A stretch of 64,000 nucleotides of DNA, taken from NCBI RefSeq assembly GCF_900143065.1, contig NZ_FRCX01000005.1:469350-533349 (forward strand), given 5' to 3'. A program made the translations under genes and the position numbers. The DNA comes from Duganella sacchari (GTDB lineage: Bacteria > Pseudomonadota > Gammaproteobacteria > Burkholderiales > Burkholderiaceae_D). This document shows, piece after piece, positions 45,612 through 53,725 of this stretch. Position 1 is the stretch's first letter. Every line of letters begins with the position of its first letter. Under the pieces are notes generated by a model. It saw nothing but the letters and a program-made list of their open reading frames with translations. It searched no databases and had not been told where the DNA came from.

Positions 45612-46835
45612 GGCGCGGTCGATCAGCTCTATCCAGTGCATCACCGGCGTTTCAGTGCCGGATTGCAGATGCGCCGTGCAACCGACATTGGCGGAAACAA
45701 TGGTCTGCGCGCCCGTCTCCGCCAGGCTGGCCAGCTTGCGGTCACGCAGTTGCAGCGACAGCTCCGGTTGCAGCAGCGAGTAGCTGCCCGCCGAGCCGCA
45801 GCACAGATGGCTGTCGGCGCACAGTACCACATCCACACCGGCCGCACGCAGCACACTCTCCACTTTGCCCCGGATCTGTTGGCCGTGCTGCAGCGTGCAC
45901 GGCGGATGGTAGGCCACGCGCCCCGCTGAACTGCTGCGGACACTGCTGCGGACACGACGCGTCAGCGCTTCTTCAAACTGCGGCATCACTTCACTGAGAT
46001 CGCGCGTCAGCGCTGAAATGCGCGCGGCTTTTTCCGCGTAGGCTGGATCGTGCGCCAGCAGATGCCCATATTCCTTGACCGTGACGCCGCAGCCGGACGC
46101 CGTCATGACAATGGCTTCGACGGTATCGACATACGGCCACCAGGCATCGATATTGCGGCGCATGTCATCCAGCGCGGCTTCCTGCTCATTCATATGGTGC
46201 CGCAGCGCGCCGCAGCATCCGGCCCTGGGGGCGACCATCAACTGCACGTCCAGCGCATCCAGCACGCGCGCGGTGGCGGCGTTGATGTTGGGCGCCATGG
46301 CAGGCTGCGCGCAGCCATCCAGCACCAGCATCTTGCGCGCATGCTCGCGCGCCGGCCACACGCCGGCGTTCTGGCGCTGCGGGATCTTGTCCTGCAACGC
46401 GGGTGATAAAAGGGGACGGAAGATCTGGCCGGCCCGCAGCGCGGCACTGAACACCGGCTTGCGCGTCAGCCCTTCGATCAGCACCTTGCGTTTGATACGT
46501 TCGCCCAGCGGACGCTGCACGCGCTGCTCCACCACCTGACGGCCGATATCGACCAGGCGGCCATATTTCACGCCCGACGGGCAGGTGGTTTCGCAGTTGC
46601 GGCAGGTGAGGCAGCGGTCCAGGTGCGTCTGCGTACTCGCAGTGACAGGGGCGCCTTCCAGCACCTGCTTGATCAGGTAAATCCGGCCGCGCGGCCCATC
46701 CAGTTCATCGCCCAGCAGCTGGTAGGTCGGGCAGGTGGCCGTGCAAAAACCGCAGTGCACGCAAGCGCGCAAGATGGCATCGGCTTCTTCGCCCTCGCGC
46801 GTGTGCTTGATGAAATCGGCAAGATTGGTTTGCAT
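45603..46835 (-). CDS. glcF: glycolate oxidase iron-sulfur subunit
   Basis: 410-residue subunit with two [4Fe-4S] ferredoxin-like motifs: CVHCGFCTATCPTY (about 26-39) and CLTCRNCETTCPSG (about 75-88). Two CCG domains follow (PRAGCCGALRHHM and DSHLCCGSAGSYSLLQ). It passes electrons from GlcD-GlcE glycolate oxidation to quinone. It is the last gene of the glcDEF operon; the GlcE gene ends 3 bp upstream. The end overlaps by 9 bp the convergent GGDEF-EAL gene. Confidence 0.94.
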   Translation of the reverse strand: MQTNLADFIKHTREGEEADAILRACVHCGFCTATCPTYQLLGDELDGPRGRIYLIKQVLEGAPVTASTQTHLDRCLTCRNCETTCPSGVKYGRLVDIGRQVVEQRVQRPLGERIKRKVLIEGLTRKPVFSAALRAGQIFRPLLSPALQDKIPQRQNAGVWPAREHARKMLVLDGCAQPAMAPNINAATARVLDALDVQLMVAPRAGCCGALRHHMNEQEAALDDMRRNIDAWWPYVDTVEAIVMTASGCGVTVKEYGHLLAHDPAYAEKAARISALTRDLSEVMPQFEEALTRRVRSSVRSSSAGRVAYHPPCTLQHGQQIRGKVESVLRAAGVDVVLCADSHLCCGSAGSYSLLQPELSLQLRDRKLASLAETGAQTIVSANVGCTAHLQSGTETPVMHWIELIDRALN

Positions 46836-46838
46836 AAT

Positions 46839-47912
46839 TCAGTACATGCGGCCAGGGTTGAAGATACCAGCAGGGTCAAACGACTGCTTCAGGCGTTCAT
46901 GGATTTTCGCCACGGCCGGCGCCAGCGGATGAAATACACCCACGCGTTTGTCAGCGCAGCGGAACAGCGTGGCGTGCCCACCGGCTGCAGCGACGCTGCG
47001 GCGTATTATGCCCGCGCGCTCCTCGACACAGCCGCCTGCATCGCTGCCTATGGCTTCATTGGCATCGATCGCCAGCCAGCGCTGCGCCCCGCCCCATTCA
47101 ATCAACTGTTCGCCGCGCAGGATGATGGCGCTGGCGTGCGAGGGCACGGACATGCGCCACAAGCTGGCGGCCTTGAAGTACGGGTGCGTCTGGTCGCGCA
47201 ACGACGACCAGAAGGCATCCGCACCATCCAGCGCCTGCCCGCCCAGCTTGCGCTGCGCCGCTTCCACCGCTGCATCGGCGCCAGACAGCCGCAGCGACAG
47301 CACGTCCTGATGCCAGCAGCTGGCCGATATCGGCAATGGCTGGCCGGCCCATTCATTCAAGCGCCTCAATGCGTCGATTTCGCTCATCTCGAAGCGCAGG
47401 CTGGCCTCGCGCAGCGGCATCGGCAGCACCTTCAGCGACACTTCCAGTATCAGTCCCAGCGTACCCAGCGAACCAGCCAGCAAGCGCGATACGTCGTAGC
47501 CGGCCACATTCTTCATCACCTGGCCGCCAAAGCGCAGCACTTCGCCACGGCCATCCATCAGCACCGCGCCGAGTACGAAGTCGCGCACCGCGCCAGCACT
47601 GGCACGGCGCGGGCCGGAAAGCGCGCTGGCCACCACGCCGCCTATCGTTGAGCCTTCATGGCGCGGCGGTTCAAATGCCAGCATCTGGTTGTGCTGCGCC
47701 AGCAGCGCTTCAATCTCCGCCAGCGGTGTGCCGCAGCGCGCGGTGATGACCAGTTCCGTCGGCTCGTAAGACACCACGCCGCTGTAGCCGCGCGTGTCAA
47801 GTATCTCGCCGTGCAGCGCCTGGCCATACCAGTCCTTGGTGCCGCCGCCCCGGATGCGCAAGGGCGCGCTGGCGTTGCGTATGCGGGCGGCGAAATCGTC
47901 GTGAGAAGTCAT
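46839..47912 (-). CDS. glcE: glycolate oxidase FAD-binding subunit
   Basis: 357-residue FAD-linked subunit with the PCMH-type fold: IRGGGTKDWYG, GVVSYEPTELVITARCGTPL, then the FAD loop EGSTIGGVVASALSGPRR and KNVAGYDVSRLLAGSLGTLG. ATG 47912 follows the glcD stop by 2 bp. The longer TTG start at 47918 would overlap it. It works with GlcD and GlcF to oxidise glycolate to glyoxylate at the membrane. Confidence 0.93.
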   Translation of the reverse strand: MTSHDDFAARIRNASAPLRIRGGGTKDWYGQALHGEILDTRGYSGVVSYEPTELVITARCGTPLAEIEALLAQHNQMLAFEPPRHEGSTIGGVVASALSGPRRASAGAVRDFVLGAVLMDGRGEVLRFGGQVMKNVAGYDVSRLLAGSLGTLGLILEVSLKVLPMPLREASLRFEMSEIDALRRLNEWAGQPLPISASCWHQDVLSLRLSGADAAVEAAQRKLGGQALDGADAFWSSLRDQTHPYFKAASLWRMSVPSHASAIILRGEQLIEWGGAQRWLAIDANEAIGSDAGGCVEERAGIIRRSVAAAGGHATLFRCADKRVGVFHPLAPAVAKIHERLKQSFDPAGIFNPGRMY

Positions 47913-47914
47913 CG

Positions 47915-49393
47915 TCAAAAACGGGGAAGGTTGGAGAACGGCAGCGCACCGCCGCTCACATGCATCTTGCCGAATTCTGCGCAGCGATGCAGCGTGGGAA
48001 TGGCCTTGTCGGGGTTGAGAAGGCTATGCGGATCAAAGCTGCGCTTGACCGAAAAGAACGCCTCCAGCTCCGCCGGTGCAAACTGCACGCACATGGAATT
48101 GATCTTCTCGATACCCACGCCATGTTCGCCGGTGATGGTGCCGCCCACTTCCACGCACAAGGCCAGGATTTCGGCGCCAAACGCTTCGGCACGATGGAAT
48201 TCATCGGGGATGTTGGCGTTGAACAGGATCAGCGGATGCAAATTGCCATCACCCGCATGGAACACGTTCGCGCAGCGCAGGCCATATTTGGTTTCCATTG
48301 CAGCGATGCCCGCCAGGACCTCGCCCAGGCGCTTGCGTGGAATGGTGCCGTCCATGCAGTAGTAGTCGGGCGAGATGCGGCCCGCAGCGGGAAAGGCGTT
48401 CTTGCGGCCGGACCAGAATCTGAGGCGCTCCGCTTCGGTCTGCGATACGGCAATCGCAATCGCACCGGCCGTGTTCAGTACCGCCGACATGCGGGCGATT
48501 TCCTCTTCCACTTCTTCGACGGTGCCATCCGCTTCGCACAACAGGATGGCGGCGGCTTCGGTGTCATAGCCCGCTTTCACAAACGGCTCCACCATCCGCG
48601 AAGAAGTCTGGTCCATCATCTCCAGCCCCGCCGGAATAATCCCCGCAGCGATGAGCGCAGCGACTGCGTGGCAGCCCTTCACCACCTCATCAAACGACGC
48701 CATGATGACGCGTGCGGTGGCTGGCTTGGGCACCAGCTTCACTGTCACTTCCGTCACGATGCCCAGCATGCCTTCGGAACCGATAAACACCGATAGCAGA
48801 TCAAGGCCCGGCGCATCCAGCGCCTCGCTGCCCAGTTCCACCACCTCGCCGTCGATCGTCACCATCCGCACGCGCAGCACGTTATGCACCGTGAGGCCGT
48901 ATTTCAGGCAGTGCACGCCACCCGAGTTCTCGGCCACGTTGCCGCCGATGGTGCAGGCGATCTGCGACGAAGGATCCGGCGCGTAGTACAAACCATAGGG
49001 CGCCGCAGCTTCCGAGATCGCCAGATTGCGCACGCCCGGCTGCACGACAGCCGTGCGCGAATACGCATCCATCCTCACGATGCGGTTCAGGCGCGCGGTG
49101 GACAGCACCACACCATCCGCAATCGGCATCGCGCCGCCGGACAGGCCCGTGCCCGCACCACGCGGCACCACCGGCACACCCAGCTCGCGGCACACCCTGA
49201 GCACCGCCACCACCTGCGCCTCGCTATCGGGCAGCACGACAATCATCGGCAGCTGGCGATATGCCGCCAGGCCGTCGCACTCATACGGACGGGTGTCCTC
49301 CACCGCCGACAGCACAGCGCGCGCCGGCAGCACATGCTGCAACGCGGTACAAACCTGCGCCCGGCGGGCAGTAAGATCAGTCACAGTGTTCAT
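47915..49393 (-). CDS. glcD: glycolate oxidase catalytic subunit
   Basis: 492-residue FAD-dependent dehydrogenase with the N-terminal FAD-binding_4 domain: LPMIVVLPDSEAQVVAVLRV, PVVPRGAGTGLSGGAMPIAD and CTIGGNVAENSGGVHCLKYG. The C-terminal domain ends GEHGVGIEKINSMC, with the typical ITGEHGVG substrate-side motif, and RSFDPHSLLNPDKAIP. ATG 49393 gives MNTVTDL; an upstream in-frame start at 49441 is less likely. It is the first gene of glcDEF, probably controlled from the 125 bp upstream, although no glcC-type regulator is adjacent. Confidence 0.93.
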   Translation of the reverse strand: MNTVTDLTARRAQVCTALQHVLPARAVLSAVEDTRPYECDGLAAYRQLPMIVVLPDSEAQVVAVLRVCRELGVPVVPRGAGTGLSGGAMPIADGVVLSTARLNRIVRMDAYSRTAVVQPGVRNLAISEAAAPYGLYYAPDPSSQIACTIGGNVAENSGGVHCLKYGLTVHNVLRVRMVTIDGEVVELGSEALDAPGLDLLSVFIGSEGMLGIVTEVTVKLVPKPATARVIMASFDEVVKGCHAVAALIAAGIIPAGLEMMDQTSSRMVEPFVKAGYDTEAAAILLCEADGTVEEVEEEIARMSAVLNTAGAIAIAVSQTEAERLRFWSGRKNAFPAAGRISPDYYCMDGTIPRKRLGEVLAGIAAMETKYGLRCANVFHAGDGNLHPLILFNANIPDEFHRAEAFGAEILALCVEVGGTITGEHGVGIEKINSMCVQFAPAELEAFFSVKRSFDPHSLLNPDKAIPTLHRCAEFGKMHVSGGALPFSNLPRF

Positions 49394-49518
49394 TGGGTCG
49401 TGCACCTGAAAACACACATTGAGACACGATTGTAAGCACAAACGCCTCCCAAGGCGAAATACCCCGCCGATTTGTTGTATTCTTTCGGGCGCAGCTACTT
49501 CAACTACTGGAACAGAGT

Positions 49519-50076
49519 ATGGAACACAATTTTGAACAGGCCTGGCTCCTGGCGCTGGAAGAACGGTTCGGCGTGCAGGCCAAGATAGGCCAGATCGCGC
49601 TGGATAACCGCCCGCGCATGCTGATCTATTATTTCGAGGACTTCCCGGCCAAGGACATGCTGACCGCAGTCACCTCCGGCCTCTCCAACGCCAATCACCC
49701 GAACTGGGTGCACGGCAAGCCTGAACTGAGCTTCTCGCTGTACACCAAGGATACCGGCTGGGGCAGCGCTGCCGCCTATATCGCGCAATCCTTCTTCAAC
49801 GACAGCTCGTTCCACTACCAGGCGTCGTTCAAGCTCGATCAGCCCATGTCCAAGGACAGCGCGATGAACGCCTGCTTCGTCTACCGTCCGCAGTTCATGA
49901 ACGAAGAGCAGATCAAGTTCGAACTGCCGGACCGCACCATCTTCCTGGCCGGCCTGTTCCCGATGTACGACGAAGAAATCAAGATGTACGAAACCATCGG
50001 CACCAAGGATTTCTGGAACACGCCTGGCTTCGATCCCTACAACCCGCGCCGCGCAAGCATCGCCAACCAGGGCTGA
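49519..50076 (+). CDS. suppressor of fused (SUFU) domain protein
   Basis: 185-residue soluble protein. It resembles the bacterial SUFU fold: an early MLIYYFEDFPAKDMLTAVTS, the strand pattern GLSN and PELSFSLYTKDTGWGSAAAYI, and a late region LPDRTIFLAGLFPMYDEEIK with the EEIxMYETIGTKDF ending. Bacterial SUFU proteins have no firm function, although some act as immunity or scaffold proteins. The gene is followed after 5 bp by a cobalamin adenosyltransferase gene, and no toxin gene is adjacent. Assignment is by pattern, not by search. Confidence 0.65.
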   Translation: MEHNFEQAWLLALEERFGVQAKIGQIALDNRPRMLIYYFEDFPAKDMLTAVTSGLSNANHPNWVHGKPELSFSLYTKDTGWGSAAAYIAQSFFNDSSFHYQASFKLDQPMSKDSAMNACFVYRPQFMNEEQIKFELPDRTIFLAGLFPMYDEEIKMYETIGTKDFWNTPGFDPYNPRRASIANQG

Positions 50077-50081
50077 CCATC

Positions 50082-50636
50082 ATGGGTAACCGACTCTCGA
50101 AAATCGCCACCCGCACCGGCGACGGCGGCACCACCGGCCTGGGCGACGGCACACGCACCGACAAGGACAGCGTCCGCATTACCGCCATCGGTGAAGTGGA
50201 TGAACTCAATTCGCATCTCGGTCTGCTGCTGTGCGAAGACATGCCAGCCGACCTGCGCGATGAACTGGTCACTATCCAGCACGACCTGTTTGATCTGGGC
50301 GGTGAGCTGTGCATCCCTGGCTATCAGATGATCAAGGAAGCGCACGTTGAGCGCCTGGACGCACTGCTGGCCAAGTACAACGCCACGCTGCCGGCGCTGA
50401 CGGAGTTCATCCTGCCCGCCGGCTCGCGCGCCGCATCGCAGGCGCATGTGTGCCGCACGGTGTGCCGCCGCGCCGAACGCGCCATCGTCACGCTGGGCAA
50501 GGCAGAGACCATCCACGAGCATCCACGCCAGTACGTGAACCGCCTGTCGGATCTGCTGTTTGTGTTGTCGCGTGTATTGAACCGCTACGCCGGCGGCAGC
50601 GACGTGCTGTGGCAGCACGAGCGCAAGCGCGGTTAA
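50082..50636 (+). CDS. ATP:cob(I)alamin adenosyltransferase (PduO/MMAB type)
   Basis: 184-residue five-helix-bundle enzyme that forms adenosylcobalamin. The ATP-binding N-terminus is TRTGDGGTTGLGDGTRTDKD and the second signature is VCRTVCRRAERAIVTL near residues 125-140, with the closing NRLSDLLFVLSRVLNRY. The start ATG 50082 follows the SUFU gene by 5 bp. It ends overlapping the convergent M48 gene by 4 bp. Confidence 0.93.
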   Translation: MGNRLSKIATRTGDGGTTGLGDGTRTDKDSVRITAIGEVDELNSHLGLLLCEDMPADLRDELVTIQHDLFDLGGELCIPGYQMIKEAHVERLDALLAKYNATLPALTEFILPAGSRAASQAHVCRTVCRRAERAIVTLGKAETIHEHPRQYVNRLSDLLFVLSRVLNRYAGGSDVLWQHERKRG

Positions 50637-51373
50637 TCATCGAATAGCCGCGCCATGCCCTTGGCCATGCTGAGGCGCGACGCGGTGGCGGGGTAGGCGC
50701 CGGACACCAGCGCCGCCTGCTCTCCCTCGGCCAGCTTGCGGTAGAAGCTCACCATATCGCTGGCCGACCAGCCAGCGCGGTGTGCCAGGACCATGCCCAG
50801 TTGATCAGCTTCCGATTCCTGCAAGCTTGATAAATTGGACAGGCGGATTTGCAGCGACAAATCACTGTCCAGACGCGCCATCACCACATCCAGCGGGACC
50901 GCAGGAAAACGGTTCAGCAGCACGGCTTCCGAAAAGGTTTCGCGGTGATGCTCGGCCACCGCATGCGCCACTTCATGGGCAAGCAAGGTTGCGAGTTCGC
51001 CATCGTTCAGCGCCAGTTGCCGCACGAAGGCGCTACCCACCAGGATTTTCCCGCCCGCCATGCAGATGGCATCGACCTCTGGATCGCTGGTAGTATGGAC
51101 TTCCCACTCCCACCGGGCCGCTTCCGGCTTCAATTCAATCGCGGCACGTATGAGCTCCGCACTGATGTAGCGCAGGCGCGCCAGCAGTGCATGGTCCTCA
51201 TCCAGCCGGCCAGCCGCAGCCAGGTCCACCATGCGGTCGATATAGCGGTCTTCCATGCGGGAGTCCACTTCTTCGGCACTGAAGCTCAGTTCCTGCGTGC
51301 GGCCAGATCCCGGCACCTGCCCGTGAGCGGCAGCCATGGCAAGCATCATCAGTACTGCGCATACCGGTTTCAT
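50633..51373 (-). CDS. M48 family metalloprotease, periplasmic
   Basis: 246 residues with a signal peptide of about 18 residues (MKPVCAVLMMLAMAAAHG) and no second membrane helix. The zinc site is HEVAH in LATLLAHEVAHAVAEHHRET (about 138-142), and the third ligand Glu lies about 50 residues later in LQESEADQLGMVLAHRAGW. Members are BepA/YfgC- or LoiP-like proteases that trim outer-membrane or lipoprotein substrates. It is a single gene between the adenosyltransferase and LysR genes, all with minimal spacing. Confidence 0.86.
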   Translation of the reverse strand: MKPVCAVLMMLAMAAAHGQVPGSGRTQELSFSAEEVDSRMEDRYIDRMVDLAAAGRLDEDHALLARLRYISAELIRAAIELKPEAARWEWEVHTTSDPEVDAICMAGGKILVGSAFVRQLALNDGELATLLAHEVAHAVAEHHRETFSEAVLLNRFPAVPLDVVMARLDSDLSLQIRLSNLSSLQESEADQLGMVLAHRAGWSASDMVSFYRKLAEGEQAALVSGAYPATASRLSMAKGMARLFDD

Positions 51374-51438
51374 GCCATCCTCTGATATAAACTGTTTATA
51401 TCAATATAGGACAGCCTCGGCCAGAGGCAAGAAGATCT

Positions 51439-52344
51439 TCAGGAAGCGTTGTATCCCGGCAGCTCAGCAATCTTGGCAGCGAGATAATCCAGCAGCAGCC
51501 GCGCGCGCAAGGGCTGGTAGCGGCGCGATGGCGACAGCAGGTGCAATGCCTGCGGCTGGCCGCGCCATTTGGGCAGCACGTGCACCAGCGCGCCACTGTC
51601 GAGCAAGTCCTGCACCAGCCACAGAGGGAACAGCCCAATCCCGCCACCGGCGACCAGGCTGTCGCGCTTTGCCAGCGCATTGTTGATGCGATAACGGCTA
51701 TGCGTGTGCACGATTTCGGTACGTTCGCCGTTATGCAGCGTCAGCACATCGCCATCGGGCAGCCAGGCAAAGCGGATGAAGTCGAAGCGGCCCAGATCCT
51801 GCGGCTGCTTCGGCTTACCGTGCTGCTGCAGGTAGGACGGCGCTGCCACCAGCAGGCGTGGCGACGCGCCCACCAGCCGCGCTACCGCATCCGGCGGCAG
51901 CTCGCGGCCATGCCGCACGGCGATATCCACGCCATCCTTGACCAGATCGACCATACGGTCATCCAGTATCAGCTCGATATCAACCTGCGGATAGGCTGCC
52001 AGGAAAGGCGCCAGCAAGGCATTCAGACGGAAATGGCCAAAGGCGTTGGGTGCATTCAGGCGTATCAGGCCGGCCGGCGTTTCGGTCTGGCCGCGCGCCT
52101 CGGCAACGGCCTCCTGATATTCCGCCAGCACGCCGAGCGCACGCTGATAAAACCGCATGCCTTGCGGCGTCACTTGCAGGCTGGTGGTACTGCGCTCCAG
52201 CAGGCGTACGCCCAGTTCACGCTCCAGCGCGGCCATCAACTTGCTGACCGTCGGTTGCGTGGTCGCCTCTTCGCGCGCCACAGCGGACAAGCTGCCCAGC
52301 TCCACGGCACGCACGAAGCAGCGCAATGATCGTATCGTATCCAT
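51439..52344 (-). CDS. LysR family regulator divergent from the SGNH hydrolase gene
   Basis: 301-residue LysR regulator with the helix-turn-helix MDTIRSLRCFVRAVELGSLS and VAREEATTQPTVSKLMAALE, RLLERSTTSLQVTPQGMRFY. The effector domain runs from about residue 90 (LIRLNAPNAFGHFRLNALLA). It is of the CrgA/DsdC-like type common in betaproteobacteria, and the effector is unknown. It faces the SGNH hydrolase gene across 101 bp, with a LysR-style palindrome in the gap. Confidence 0.88.
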   Translation of the reverse strand: MDTIRSLRCFVRAVELGSLSAVAREEATTQPTVSKLMAALERELGVRLLERSTTSLQVTPQGMRFYQRALGVLAEYQEAVAEARGQTETPAGLIRLNAPNAFGHFRLNALLAPFLAAYPQVDIELILDDRMVDLVKDGVDIAVRHGRELPPDAVARLVGASPRLLVAAPSYLQQHGKPKQPQDLGRFDFIRFAWLPDGDVLTLHNGERTEIVHTHSRYRINNALAKRDSLVAGGGIGLFPLWLVQDLLDSGALVHVLPKWRGQPQALHLLSPSRRYQPLRARLLLDYLAAKIAELPGYNAS

Positions 52345-52352
52345 TCACATCC

Positions 52353-52371
52353 TCATTCCAATATCGAATGA
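52353..52371. promoter_or_regulatory. LysR-type operator between LysR and SGNH hydrolase genes
   Basis: TCATTC-CAATATC-GAATGA is a 6-bp-arm palindrome containing T-N11-A (TTCCAATATCGAA), the consensus layout of LysR binding sites. It sits 9 bp upstream of the lysR start and 75 bp upstream of the hydrolase start, where it could regulate both. Confidence 0.55.
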
Positions 52372-52445
52372 AGTATAGTCATTTTTACTGCCTTCTGCTC
52401 GTCAATGGAATAACCTATCGTATGCTTTTCGACAGGAGAAGCATC

Positions 52446-53651
52446 ATGAAAAAACTCATCGCGGCCGCATTGGTCGCCGCCGCCATCACGCCGCTGCATG
52501 CCGCAGAAAACTGGGTCGCAAGCTGGCAAGCCAGCCCGCACGCGGCATGGAGCGAACAGGAATTTGTGCTGCCGACAGGCGTGCCAGCGGTGCTGGAACG
52601 TCAGACTGTACGCGAAATGGTGCGTATCAGCGTCGGTGGACGGCATGCCCGCGTAGTGCTGTCCAACCGCTATGGCACGCAGCCACTGGTGATCGGCGAG
52701 GCGCGCATCGCCCGCGCCGAACCCGCGGCTGCACAAGCTCACGGGGTGGTACTGACCTTCGGCGGCCAACGCAGCGTCACCATTCCTCCCGGTGCGCCGA
52801 TGGTCAGCGACGCCATCGCCATGCCGGTCGAAGCGCTGGAAAAGCTGGCGGTCAGCATCTACCTGCCACAGCGCACACCGCTGACCACTTTCCACTGGGG
52901 CGCGCAGCAAACCGGCGCCATCGCCGACGGCAACCTTACCGGGGAGGCCATGCCGGCCAATGCCCAGGCACTGCATGGCCGCGCGCTGCTCAGCGGGATC
53001 TGGGTCAACACGGCGACGCCGGCCAGCGCAGTGGTCGCATTTGGCGACTCCATCACGGACGGCAACGGCTCCACGCCGGATATGGACCGCCGCTGGTCCG
53101 ACTATCTGGCAGCACGGCTGGCGAAGAAAGGCATCGCCGTCGTCAACGCCGGCATCTCGGGCGCCCGCCTGCTGGGCGACCGCATGGGCGTCAACGCGGC
53201 TGCGCGCTTCGAGCAGGATGTATTGAGCCAGCCAGGCGTCAGCACCGCGATTGTCCTGATGGGGATTAACGATATCGGCTGGCCGCAAAGCATCTTCGCG
53301 CCAGATGAAGCGCCCATGACGGCCGACCGCATGATCGGCGCCTACCGCCAGCTGATCGTGCAAGCGCGTGCGCGCAAGATCCGCATTATCGGCGCCACGA
53401 TGCCGCCATTTGAAGGCACGCCGATTGAAGGCTACTACACGCCGGCCAAGGATGCGTTGCGCCAGCAGGTGAACCGGTGGATCAAGGAGAGTAGAGAGTT
53501 CGACGCAGTGGCCGATATCGATGCGCTGCTGCGCGACCCGGCCAACCCGGCGCGCATGCGGCCACACTACGACAGCGGCGACCATCTGCATCCGGGCGAC
53601 GCCGGATACGCAGCCATGGCCGCCGAACTGGCAGGCTATATTAACCAGTAA
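52446..53651 (+). CDS. SGNH/GDSL family hydrolase (secreted esterase)
   Basis: 401 residues with a signal peptide of about 20 (AAAITPLHAAENW). A beta-sandwich-like N-terminal region (about 20-185; QTVREMVRISVGGRHARVVL) precedes an SGNH domain: GDSITDGNG (Ser nucleophile, block I), NAGISGARLLGDR (block II), LMGINDIG (block III) and DHLHPGDAGY with the catalytic Asp-x2-His (block V). It is expected to deacylate or hydrolyse ester-linked carbohydrates outside the cell. ATG 52446 has AGGAGAAG upstream at good spacing. It is followed by a 74-bp inverted repeat. Confidence 0.88.
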   Translation: MKKLIAAALVAAAITPLHAAENWVASWQASPHAAWSEQEFVLPTGVPAVLERQTVREMVRISVGGRHARVVLSNRYGTQPLVIGEARIARAEPAAAQAHGVVLTFGGQRSVTIPPGAPMVSDAIAMPVEALEKLAVSIYLPQRTPLTTFHWGAQQTGAIADGNLTGEAMPANAQALHGRALLSGIWVNTATPASAVVAFGDSITDGNGSTPDMDRRWSDYLAARLAKKGIAVVNAGISGARLLGDRMGVNAAARFEQDVLSQPGVSTAIVLMGINDIGWPQSIFAPDEAPMTADRMIGAYRQLIVQARARKIRIIGATMPPFEGTPIEGYYTPAKDALRQQVNRWIKESREFDAVADIDALLRDPANPARMRPHYDSGDHLHPGDAGYAAMAAELAGYINQ

Positions 53652-53724
53652 AGTTCGGGGTCAGTGCCGACATTCGGACATTTCGTTTGTGAAATGTCCG
53701 AATGTCGGCACTGACCCCGAACTT
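53651..53724. repeat. large inverted repeat (34-bp arms) acting as a convergent terminator
   Basis: Perfect 34-bp arms, AAGTTCGGGGTCAGTGCCGA and on, with a 6-nt loop GTTTGT. It sits between the stop of the SGNH gene and the stop of dxs (convergent). On the plus strand the right arm runs into TTTTT (53723-53727), so it should terminate the SGNH transcript, and read on the minus strand it may end dxs. The outer 28 nt (after AA) equal those of the 41237 palindrome. Confidence 0.95.
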
Positions 53725-53725
53725 T

